Source: Acidobacteriota bacterium (GTDB lineage Bacteria; Acidobacteriota; Blastocatellia; RBC074). From it: DNA of 13,933 nt. The notes beneath the pieces are model-generated. The model saw only the letters and a program-made list of their open reading frames with translations. It was not told the DNA's origin and did no database searches. This document shows positions 1 to 6,516 of the stretch, piece by piece; the stretch's first letter is position 1, and each line of letters starts with the position of its first letter. The stretch is from assembly GCA_017991275.1 (NCBI GenBank), contig JAGNMH010000055.1:1-13933 (forward strand), read 5' to 3'. The position numbers were made by a program, and so were the translations under genes.

Positions 1-640
1 GTTCGTGGGCTAAGGCTATTTCAGGAGGATATTTTCTCCAACCTGTTGTTTTATCTGAATAAGAAAATGAAGGATTGTATCTAATCGTAGTGTCGGATCC
101 CAAGCCACTGCCTTTAATTGTCTTTTCCTTACCATTCAACTCTCGCCATTTGAGTGGTTTGCCTTTAGGAATAGCAGCCCTGAAGTCGTCTGGGGGGGCT
201 TCGCAGACACGGTCAGCTGGTATAATCATCACTCGTCTACCACTTTTGTAGAGGCTATTTAGCAACCTTCTACCAATTGGTAGCAATGATAAGTTAATCA
301 AATGTGATTTCGTGGCGGTAACAAAATCTTTAGCTCCTTTGATAATCATACGCTGCTGGTATGTTAATTCGATTACTTCGCATAAGAGAAGTTTATTAAT
401 AGCTTGGCGATCTGCGTTGGTAATGCGACTTGCTTTTAAAGTTCGAAGTAACTGTTGTCGTGTTTCTTCAGGTAACGAACGGAGTTCATTCTCAGAAAGA
501 GAATTTACAATTTTCCGGGTGCTGGTGCTGTTATGCCGCCAGTGGGGCGGGGCGGGCCGCCCATTTTCCAAGGTTTCCCGAAATAAAAGGGCAACAGTTG
601 GTTTAGGCGTATCGCTTCTTTTGCCAGCAATTGAAGCCAT
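1..640 (-). CDS. M91-family zinc metallopeptidase, partial (C-terminus beyond the left edge)
   Basis: The frame is open from an ATG at 640 to the window edge (213 codons seen) and has no other in-frame start before the upstream stop. Residues about 117-213 resemble the Peptidase_M91 domain (NleD-like): PIGRRLLNSLYKSGRRV (121-137), a GSGLGSDTTIRYNPS stretch (177-191), then PPEIALAHE (205-213). The last two visible residues, H212 and E213, would be the first half of the HExxH zinc site; the next codon begins with C, consistent with Leu as in HELIHA. M91 proteins are known as type III effector proteases and as domains of secreted or polymorphic toxins. Residues 1-110 are a charged, mostly helical extension that I do not recognise. 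There is no signal peptide or membrane segment. The ribosome binding site is poor (GAAGAG touching the ATG). An inverted repeat at 780-828 separates this gene from the unit upstream, so it probably has its own promoter in 641-779, where I see no clear -35/-10 pair. Substrate and role are unknown. Confidence 0.72.
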   Translation of the reverse strand, partial: MASIAGKRSDTPKPTVALLFRETLENGRPAPPHWRHNSTSTRKIVNSLSENELRSLPEETRQQLLRTLKASRITNADRQAINKLLLCEVIELTYQQRMIIKGAKDFVTATKSHLINLSLLPIGRRLLNSLYKSGRRVMIIPADRVCEAPPDDFRAAIPKGKPLKWRELNGKEKTIKGSGLGSDTTIRYNPSFSYSDKTTGWRKYPPEIALAHE

Positions 641-779
641 CTCTTCAACAAAAAAACAGGAAAGGTTGTAAGTGGAAGATTGGCTTAGTGATGTTTACTA
701 GAGCTCTTCTTGGTATGAAGGTGGACGTAAACACCAAGCCCTTCCCCCACCGTTCAAATTTACGCAATGTCAGAATAAG

Positions 780-828
780 AGAAACAAAAGCTCGCTAGCT
801 TGGATCAAGATAACGAGCTTTTGTTTCT
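780..828 (-). terminator. Probable intrinsic (possibly bidirectional) terminator
   Basis: Arms 780-794 (AGAAACAAAAGCTCG) and 814-828 (CGAGCTTTTGTTTCT) are perfect 15-bp complements around a 19-base loop. The outer stem is A-rich on one side and T-rich on the other, so either strand would give a GCTCG-cored hairpin followed by a U-rich stretch (TTTTGTTT). It lies 38 bases after the stop codon of the 253-residue gene (866-1627) and 140 bases before the start of the M91 gene (640), so it most simply ends the upstream minus-strand transcript. The loop is longer than in ideal terminators. Confidence 0.55.
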
Positions 829-865
829 GCGTTAAAGCGTCAGTATAAGCACTAGCGAAATTGAT

Positions 866-1627
866 TTAACGTTTTTTCGCCCCCGACAGTTCATAATCTG
901 ACTTGCCAAATGCTCCAACCAAACAGGCCCAATCTCCTAATCGCACATTAGCGCCGACACCTTGTGCCGAGATTGGAATGACTCTTTGCCTTGGTTTGGG
1001 ACTGACAATGTTGTAAAAGAAGCGGAAGTGATTGAAATCAACAGCCTCGGCTCGATTGATGACTTCTACTTGATAATTTCTTCCGCCCTTGAACACAAAG
1101 TCTTCAGTATCATTGTTGAAATGCAACACGGCATACCCGTCTCTAGGTAAGGCAACGTCTAACCCCGCTTTAGTGGCAATGGTTGGCACCTTGGAGTGAG
1201 GAGCATGAGTTTTGGAATCGGCAAACACAGCATTGATGGCATGCGCACAAGTGTAAAGCTCGCCATTATTAAAGTGTAATCTTGCTCGACAGCGTTTGGC
1301 ATCTGCTTTAAAAGTATTTTCTGGATAGAGTTGTTTTTCAAAATCTACCACAGTATTAAATGATTGGCGTTTGTCTCGCGGGGACCTGGGTATGTAATGA
1401 GTCAGTGGTTGAGATTTCGGGTAAACATCAAGAGAAATGTCACCATTGATTTCAGAAAAGCCATTGTACTCCCTTCTCACCACTCCATTTTCCTTGATTA
1501 CAATATGCGGACTGTGGACATCTTGTGGAGCCTCATTGTCTGTTGCGATCATCCCCACCATCAGACGTGACGGGTGCTTAGTGAAAAACGCGCATAAGTC
1601 TTCAAATGTAAAATTGATTGTGCTCAT
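866..1627 (-). CDS. Hypothetical protein (253 aa) downstream of the TPR-CHAT protease
   Basis: I do not recognise this family. I chose the ATG at 1627 because GGAG (1636-1639) sits 8 bases upstream; an in-frame ATG at 1645 would place that ribosome binding site inside the gene. The protein has no signal peptide or transmembrane helix and looks like a soluble, beta-rich protein. Visible features are an N-terminal helix-like stretch (about 7-17), a conserved-looking LMVGMI strand (22-27), and two LHFNN segments (117-121 and 168-172). There is also GELYTCAHAINAVF (122-135) and FNHFRFFYNIV (198-208). Cysteines at 12, 113, 127 and 235 show no metal-binding spacing. The gene follows the CHAT protease gene on the same strand after 139 bases with no terminator visible between them, so co-transcription is plausible. 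From position alone it could be a partner, regulator or substrate of the CHAT protease. The reading frame is solid; the function is unknown. Confidence 0.75.
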   Translation of the reverse strand: MSTINFTFEDLCAFFTKHPSRLMVGMIATDNEAPQDVHSPHIVIKENGVVRREYNGFSEINGDISLDVYPKSQPLTHYIPRSPRDKRQSFNTVVDFEKQLYPENTFKADAKRCRARLHFNNGELYTCAHAINAVFADSKTHAPHSKVPTIATKAGLDVALPRDGYAVLHFNNDTEDFVFKGGRNYQVEVINRAEAVDFNHFRFFYNIVSPKPRQRVIPISAQGVGANVRLGDWACLVGAFGKSDYELSGAKKR

Positions 1628-1635
1628 TTTTTTTT

Positions 1636-1639
1636 CTCC
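1636..1639 (-). promoter_or_regulatory. Ribosome binding site GGAG with a homopolymeric A spacer
   Basis: On the minus strand GGAG is followed by eight A residues and then the ATG at 1627, so the run is nine A long including the start codon. This decides the start in favour of 1627 over 1645. A run this long can slip in transcription or replication and would change the spacing to the start codon. Confidence 0.6.
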
Positions 1640-1766
1640 ATGCAAAATTGAAATTATCGGGATGGGGGGGTCCGCGACGGCTTATTGTCACAATCTCTGC
1701 AGGCTAATTCCTGGCATCAGGATAGTCTTGCTGAGAAATTCGTAGGCATAAGTTTAAAGATAAACG

Positions 1767-4148
1767 TTAGTTATTGACGTCGGCTTTGCCTATATCGCTG
1801 CCTGAAAGTTGGAACGCTCCCCAGTAATAAGGATGTCGTTTGTCAAAGTCATTACCATTAAGCAGCGAGCATTGTGCTTGCCTTAAAGATGCAGCATACC
1901 CCAATGATTGATCTCGGTGAAAATGATGGAAAGAGTACATAAGCTCAGCAGAGCTTGCGTCGTCAATATCCCATAAACTAGCAATTACCGACGGAACTTT
2001 CGCTGCAAAAAATGCTTTTGCTAAAGCTCCCATAGTCTCGCCGGTTGTGTAATCGCTTGCCCCTGACCGGCAACTTGATAAAATCACCAATTTTGTAAGA
2101 GGCAGCTTCAGGTGATAAATTTCAGATGCCTGCAACATGCCGTCAAATGTAATTCCTTCCAATTGCCTTTCTTTGACGGCCGATTGAGTTTCCTCCGCTA
2201 ATAATATGGCCGACATCATATTAGAGCCTTTGTTATCTAAAGTGTGACTGGCAAAATGGACGATAGTATAGTTTTGAATTTGGGTAATAGTCTTACTTTC
2301 TGATGCTTTATCTCGATTAAAAAGTTTTGATTTATGATAAAGCAAGCTAGCTCGGGTTATTTCTTCCTCGGAAGAGGGCAGTATTGGCAATCCAGGGAAG
2401 CGGCGATAACTGAAGCGAGGGTTACTAATACCAATAAACGTTTCACTGGAATTATTAGATTTTGCCGTAGCTAGCGAGTTGGTTTGAATAAGTGCACTTG
2501 TGCTGTGGTTTGTTATTATTGAGTAGTCTTGAATGAGGTATCGTTTTGCCTCTTGCGAATACAAGGTTGAAAATGGCAATTGGCTCAATGCACTATCTTG
2601 GATAATATATAATAAGAAGCCGCTATTTAGTTGACTGGCAACAGGCCGTATAAGGTATTGATAGAGTTCTGATGCTTGAAGGGTTACTGTCTCAATCTTC
2701 TGACGGGTGCGCATTTTAAGAATGTAATCACTAATTAGGGCTTTTAGCTTACCCGGCGAAATATCAACAGATGCTGAATGAAAAGTGTTCGGAGAGACAT
2801 ACCAAATTATTAGACCTTTTTCTGTCATGGCATACGATAATATCTGCGCATTTTTAGCAAGGTTTTTTTGAACTTCTGATAGTCTCAGAGGATGAGAGGT
2901 AGTGCGGTTTGTTACTTTATCGAAACTGGTTGATGACAGTATGTCTGATATTTCGCGATTTCTAGCAATTTCTGCGTAATTAAATGCGGCAGCGTGATCA
3001 TGCTTAAAATAAAACTGAAGCTCAATCATCGCCAGGTAAACATTTTGGCTACGAGCAAGAAATAGGCTTTTTGCACTAGCGCCAACAATTTGTTCGCGAC
3101 CCTGCTCTAATAAGGAAATACTGCGCCGCATTTCTTGTTCTGCTTCGTTAATTTTATTTTTGGCTAAATAGGCTGATGCTGTGCCCTGATAAATTGCTGA
3201 AAGGTAGATTTTATTATTACTTGCCTTGATGGCTTGTTGTGCAAGTTCGTAATTGACTAATGATTCTTCAGCCTTCCCGATGCTTAGTGAAACATCGCCA
3301 AGTGTTGTATACAATTCCCCTTGAAGTAGCTGACGTAATGTTTTGTCGTCAATTATGTTACATTTTGTAATAGCTTCTTGAAGATAACTTGCTGCCTCAT
3401 CGTTTCTTTTTAGCTTCCACAGATTCAGCCCCATCCTTCCCATTGCACCTGCTATACTAGAGTGATTATTAAGTAGTTTAGCTAGATGTAGGGCTTCTTG
3501 TTGGTATTCAATAGCCAAATCATAGTCGCCGTCACGAAATAGAGGTTCCCACATTAATTGGTATACTTGAAATTGGCGAAATTTATTTACAGGATAGTTC
3601 GTTAAAATAGTTAGAAGTTCTAGGCTTTTGTTGGCGCCTAACCTATAATTTCCAGATCGAGTGTAACCAGCACTCACAAAAATAAGCCCATTAATTGCTG
3701 TATCTCTATCGCCAATTTCCTTGGCAATAGATGCTGCGCGTAACCCGTTTTCGAGAGCGAGCTGTCCTTGTTGTGAGGCAAGGTAACCGTTAGCAAGTGC
3801 TGCATGAGTTTGAGCTTGTATGTAGCGATGCCCTAATCGCTCAGCTTGTGAGACAAGACGGTTTCCTATAGAGATAAGTATTGTTGAATTGGCTCGAAGA
3901 TTGGAATAGCGGACGAGATTGGATGCGGCAATTTCAGTATGTAGGTCATCTCCAATGCGCTTCGCCGCCAAGTAAGCAGAAAGATAAGATTTGTAAGCGG
4001 CATCGTGAGAACTGCGGGAAAACTCATTGTCCGCCTGCCGCAGCTTCAGGTGGACACTTAAAATCTGGCTTTTCATTTGTGGGCTGGCTCGTGCGGCCAA
4101 ATTTGCTAAATCAATAATAAATTTATCTTTATTATTTTCCGCAACCAT
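1767..4148 (-). CDS. TPR-CHAT caspase-like cysteine protease
   Basis: The protein has 793 aa from the ATG at 4148; a TTG at 4178 would add ten residues, and neither start has a clear ribosome binding site. Residues about 20-390 are helical TPR-type repeats of the kind found before CHAT domains, for example GDYDLAIEYQQEALHLAKLL and NDEAASYLQEAI. The C-terminal third (about 490-785) is a CHAT domain (caspase HetF associated with TPRs, PF12770, clan CD). Both catalytic residues are present: His635 in VHFASHT and Cys693 in LSSCRSG. The typical later motifs GETMGALAKAFFAAKVPSVIASLWDI and YYWGAFQLSG are also there. There is no signal peptide or membrane helix, so it should be cytoplasmic. CHAT proteases are known as activatable proteases, often in bacterial defence or cell-death modules. 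The gene follows the zinc-finger/TPR membrane protein by 123 bases on the same strand, probably in one operon. The sequence is AT-rich (sampled lines 33-37% GC) compared with the right half. Trigger and substrate are unknown. Confidence 0.9.
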   Translation of the reverse strand: MVAENNKDKFIIDLANLAARASPQMKSQILSVHLKLRQADNEFSRSSHDAAYKSYLSAYLAAKRIGDDLHTEIAASNLVRYSNLRANSTILISIGNRLVSQAERLGHRYIQAQTHAALANGYLASQQGQLALENGLRAASIAKEIGDRDTAINGLIFVSAGYTRSGNYRLGANKSLELLTILTNYPVNKFRQFQVYQLMWEPLFRDGDYDLAIEYQQEALHLAKLLNNHSSIAGAMGRMGLNLWKLKRNDEAASYLQEAITKCNIIDDKTLRQLLQGELYTTLGDVSLSIGKAEESLVNYELAQQAIKASNNKIYLSAIYQGTASAYLAKNKINEAEQEMRRSISLLEQGREQIVGASAKSLFLARSQNVYLAMIELQFYFKHDHAAAFNYAEIARNREISDILSSTSFDKVTNRTTSHPLRLSEVQKNLAKNAQILSYAMTEKGLIIWYVSPNTFHSASVDISPGKLKALISDYILKMRTRQKIETVTLQASELYQYLIRPVASQLNSGFLLYIIQDSALSQLPFSTLYSQEAKRYLIQDYSIITNHSTSALIQTNSLATAKSNNSSETFIGISNPRFSYRRFPGLPILPSSEEEITRASLLYHKSKLFNRDKASESKTITQIQNYTIVHFASHTLDNKGSNMMSAILLAEETQSAVKERQLEGITFDGMLQASEIYHLKLPLTKLVILSSCRSGASDYTTGETMGALAKAFFAAKVPSVIASLWDIDDASSAELMYSFHHFHRDQSLGYAASLRQAQCSLLNGNDFDKRHPYYWGAFQLSGSDIGKADVNN

Positions 4149-4271
4149 GTGACCAATTGTATTTAATCTTGTAAGCAAAAATTATGCTAGCTGGTTATTA
4201 GCACTTAAAGTTTCATTCAGATACTGTTCAAATAGCTTATTGTTGGAACATTGAATCACATTAGATATGTA

Positions 4272-5411
4272 TTAGGTGATAAGAGTATGTAATGCCTTAT
4301 CGTCATTAGAGTTAACAGCTTTTTCAAGCAAGGCTGCCATATCTTCAGAATTGTTTACTTTATTGGCTCTTGTTTCTAAGCTTTTTAGCCGTTCGCGTGC
4401 CTCCTCAGCCCATTTGGACGTCGAGTCCAGTTTTAAGTATTGAATCCAGTCCTGCTTGGCTTTTAAGAAAAGGGATAATTTCTCATAACACAAGGCTCTA
4501 TTGAACCAGGCTTCAGCTAAACCAGGCTCAATTTCAATAGCTAATTTGTAGTGTTCAACAGCCGCGCTTAGTAATGACTCGGGATCAGCATCCGCATAAT
4601 TGCTACGCTCATAATACAATGCCGCAATATCTGTGTGCAATTTTGCGTCATGTTCCAACTGCTCTAAAGCCAATTTCATTTGGGACTCAGCTTTATCAAA
4701 CTCACCTAAAAATAAATAGAGGCGGCCTAGCGCGTGTCTTTCTTGCGGAGTGGGGTTAGAAGCTACTACCCCAGTTAATTCCGCTAATGCGTAGTTGATC
4801 TGATCTCGATTAATGTCTGAATTATCTAAGTTGCCTCGAGTTCGAGCAAATGGTTTGTAATCCAATCCACCAGACAAGCGAGCTTCCAATGGGCGGCTAA
4901 ATTGAAAGCTGCGACGCATCGCCATTAAGCTATTTTGTACTGGTGAATTGGCTTTTACGTACCAGTAGTAACTTGTGCAGGATATTGCAGCAACGAGTAT
5001 GCATAGAACTGCAATTCGAAATCTTTTATTTCCATAATTTAATGATGAAAATGAATGTTTGCCTGATGAGAATTGATTACTGGTTGGGCGGTCTGGCAGA
5101 TTTCTATTCTTATTAGACGAAGAACTTGTGCTTCTGACAGGTTTATCAGACACGTGTCCCAATGGATGTCGAGCTTGTGCAATTGTTTCTTTCCCTAAAG
5201 GGAATAGCCTTTCTAATTCACTACGTTCAAGCTCGTTATCTTCTAATGAGCTAAGTCTTAGCAAGATGGAAAGCCTTGTACGGCACTCGTCACAGGTAAA
5301 ACAATGTTCATCGATTTTGGTTTGTACGTCTAAACTACATTTGCCAATTGCATAGGCGGCAATTAGGGTTTCATGCGGGTGATCTGCGGGTATAGGCTTA
5401 GAGTCTTTCAT
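4272..5411 (-). CDS. Zinc-finger (anti-sigma-like) transmembrane TPR protein
   Basis: The protein has 379 aa from the ATG at 5411, which is preceded by GGAGGGGAC on the minus strand; an upstream in-frame start at 5468 would put this ribosome binding site inside the gene. Domains in order: an N-terminal zf-HC2-type zinc finger with His36, Cys40 and Cys43 (Hx3Cx2C, the ZAS anti-sigma signature), a low-complexity Ser/Asn/Pro linker (about 85-128), one transmembrane helix (about 131-152), and a C-terminal TPR region (about 235-345; LGRLYLFLGEFDKAESQMKL, AWFNRALCYEKL). The zinc finger should face the cytoplasm and the TPR part the other side of the membrane. Such proteins usually hold an ECF sigma factor at the membrane until a signal arrives, yet no sigma factor gene lies next to it. 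The TPR-CHAT gene follows directly, suggesting the pair works together as sensor and protease. Domain calls are firm; the link to CHAT is inferred from position. Confidence 0.82.
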   Translation of the reverse strand: MKDSKPIPADHPHETLIAAYAIGKCSLDVQTKIDEHCFTCDECRTRLSILLRLSSLEDNELERSELERLFPLGKETIAQARHPLGHVSDKPVRSTSSSSNKNRNLPDRPTSNQFSSGKHSFSSLNYGNKRFRIAVLCILVAAISCTSYYWYVKANSPVQNSLMAMRRSFQFSRPLEARLSGGLDYKPFARTRGNLDNSDINRDQINYALAELTGVVASNPTPQERHALGRLYLFLGEFDKAESQMKLALEQLEHDAKLHTDIAALYYERSNYADADPESLLSAAVEHYKLAIEIEPGLAEAWFNRALCYEKLSLFLKAKQDWIQYLKLDSTSKWAEEARERLKSLETRANKVNNSEDMAALLEKAVNSNDDKALHTLIT

Positions 5412-5504
5412 GTCCCCTCCGAGGAAAATGAATGGCACGGTTTCTAACCCCCTATCGAAATAGAACAAAACCTAACGTCAAGAAAGATTGTCTGAACTTG
5501 CTCT

Positions 5505-5534
5505 ATCGTCGCGGGCTTCTGTGGAGAATGTCAA
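5505..5534 (-). promoter_or_regulatory. Candidate sigma-70-type promoter for the zinc-finger/CHAT unit
   Basis: On the minus strand a perfect TTGACA (5529-5534) is followed after 18 bases by GACGAT (5505-5510), a weak -10 match. It lies 94 bases upstream of the ATG at 5411 in the 167-base gap after the AlkZ-related gene. A second TTGACG (5476-5481) is nearer the gene but lacks a good -10. Nothing else was seen in this gap apart from a short AT-rich hairpin near 5560-5575. Confidence 0.27.
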
Positions 5535-5578
5535 AATTGTCCGATAAATATTCTACAAAGTTTTGATGAAATCAAATA

Positions 5579-6418
5579 CTATCTTCGATTACAGTTAAAA
5601 TCAAGCCAATGAAGTGTTGTGTACAAATATTTTCCTTTCGCTATGTTTGTTGCCTTTTCATTTTCAACCAATGCGCGATTGGCAATTCCAGCGTATGGGC
5701 GAGAAAGCCCTGTTGCACGAGCTAATTCGCCGGGAATTGTCATTCCGGCGTTGGCTAAAAAGATGTGGGCGATTTCTCGAAAAGCGATTTTTATGTCAGT
5801 TTTGGTTTGTAAGTTTTCCGCAAATCGGCTTTCAGCGAGCGTCCAGATATAAGTAAATTTCGGCTGATAAATGACTTCATTGGGGATGACAATCATTGCT
5901 GCTTGCAATTCGTCAATTGAGCGGCTAAATACTTTTCGATCTTTTATGCCCGATTCGTCTCTTAAATCAGAAGTTCCCATTTCCCATTCTTTCCGTAGGA
6001 TTTTCAGTATTGCCTGAGCTTCATTGCTCAGTCGAGCTTTCTCTTCACGTTTTGTCAGTCCCCAAACTGAAAAGAAGTATGGGATCATTCGTTTAGAGAG
6101 GAACATCGTTTTGCCACGTGCTAGCTTGCCGTAGTAAACATTGCCGCGTTTCAAAAGTTCATCTTTCAAAAGCCAGGTTTGTGAACTCTCGTAATCTTTC
6201 TGAACATTACGAGGCATAGCCGCATCGCGTCTGCCACAGACCGCAATATAAAGCGATGGTCCTGATTGACGGGAATCGGTTAGGCAAGAACAGAAGCCGA
6301 CTTGCTCAATAAACTGCTCAGCATCGTTGACGGTTTGAACTTTCAAGCTCTCTTCGCGCCGCCAATGTCGGTCACGGTATTCTTCAATTTCGGGTGGAAG
6401 TGGGACTGTTTTCATCAT
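5579..6418 (-). CDS. AlkZ-related winged-helix DNA-binding protein
   Basis: The protein has 279 aa from the first of two adjacent ATGs (6418), with GGTGA a few bases upstream; an earlier in-frame start at 6448 would cross the palindrome and is less likely. The segment RRDAAMPRNVQKDYESSQTW (63-82) followed by KDELLKRGNVYYGKLARG (85-102) resembles the AlkZ/YcaQ-related proteins of environmental bacteria. A winged-helix-like region follows (about 133-180; ILRKEWEMGTSDLRDESG, then DELQAAMIV), and a second helical DNA-binding-like part is at about 208-265 (GELARATGLSRPYAG). AlkZ is a DNA glycosylase that unhooks interstrand crosslinks; I cannot see its QxQ/QxD catalytic motif here, so repair activity is not claimed. 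A DNA-binding regulator is the main alternative. It is divergent from the WbuC gene across a 98-base region containing a palindrome. No membrane segment or signal peptide is present. Confidence 0.65.
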   Translation of the reverse strand: MMKTVPLPPEIEEYRDRHWRREESLKVQTVNDAEQFIEQVGFCSCLTDSRQSGPSLYIAVCGRRDAAMPRNVQKDYESSQTWLLKDELLKRGNVYYGKLARGKTMFLSKRMIPYFFSVWGLTKREEKARLSNEAQAILKILRKEWEMGTSDLRDESGIKDRKVFSRSIDELQAAMIVIPNEVIYQPKFTYIWTLAESRFAENLQTKTDIKIAFREIAHIFLANAGMTIPGELARATGLSRPYAGIANRALVENEKATNIAKGKYLYTTLHWLDFNCNRR

Positions 6419-6436
6419 TTTTATCACCGTCAATGA

Positions 6437-6469
6437 AATGTAGCGCAATTTGTCGAATTGCGCTACATT
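6437..6469. repeat. Perfect inverted repeat (operator candidate) in the divergent promoter region
   Basis: AATGTAGCGCAATT (6437-6450) and AATTGCGCTACATT (6456-6469) are perfect 14-bp inverted repeats with the 5-base spacer TGTCG. The palindrome starts 18 bases upstream of the AlkZ-related ATG (6418) and ends 47 bases upstream of the WbuC ATG (6517). It lacks a T-tract on either side, so it reads as a dimer-binding operator rather than a terminator. The regulator is unknown; the AlkZ-related winged-helix protein next to it is a candidate for self-regulation. Confidence 0.6.
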
Positions 6470-6486
6470 CGCATTGCCGTTACAAG
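6458..6486 (+). promoter_or_regulatory. Candidate promoter for the WbuC/TPR-C39 unit overlapping the palindrome
   Basis: TTGCGC (6458-6463), inside the right arm of the palindrome, is followed after 17 bases by TACAAG (6481-6486), which matches four of six -10 consensus positions. The -35 match is only three of six. The left arm gives the mirror arrangement on the other strand (TTGCGC, 17 bases, GATAAA), but that -10 touches the AlkZ-related start codon and would give a leaderless transcript. A repressor bound to the palindrome would block both. Confidence 0.25.
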
Positions 6487-6516
6487 TTCTCGGCCAACTC
6501 AGGAGATACCGAAACC

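Noticed and set aside
541..562. G-quadruplex in the G-rich block of the M91 gene
   Set aside because: Only three adjacent runs of three or more G are present, not four.
312..671. Plus-strand open frame of 119 codons
   Set aside because: It is antisense to the M91 gene, whose minus-strand frame has family motifs and continues to the edge.
709..738. CTTGGT/ACCAAG inverted repeat with an 18-base spacer upstream of the M91 gene
   Set aside because: Six-base arms at this distance are expected by chance.
5560..5575. TTTGAT/ATCAAA hairpin after the AlkZ-related gene
   Set aside because: The stem is short and AT-only with no T-tract, too weak to call a terminator.
6394..6516. N-terminal extension of the WbuC cupin from an ATG at 6394
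   Set aside because: It would overlap the divergent gene and the palindrome; AGGAGA at 6501 supports the ATG at 6517, which matches family length.
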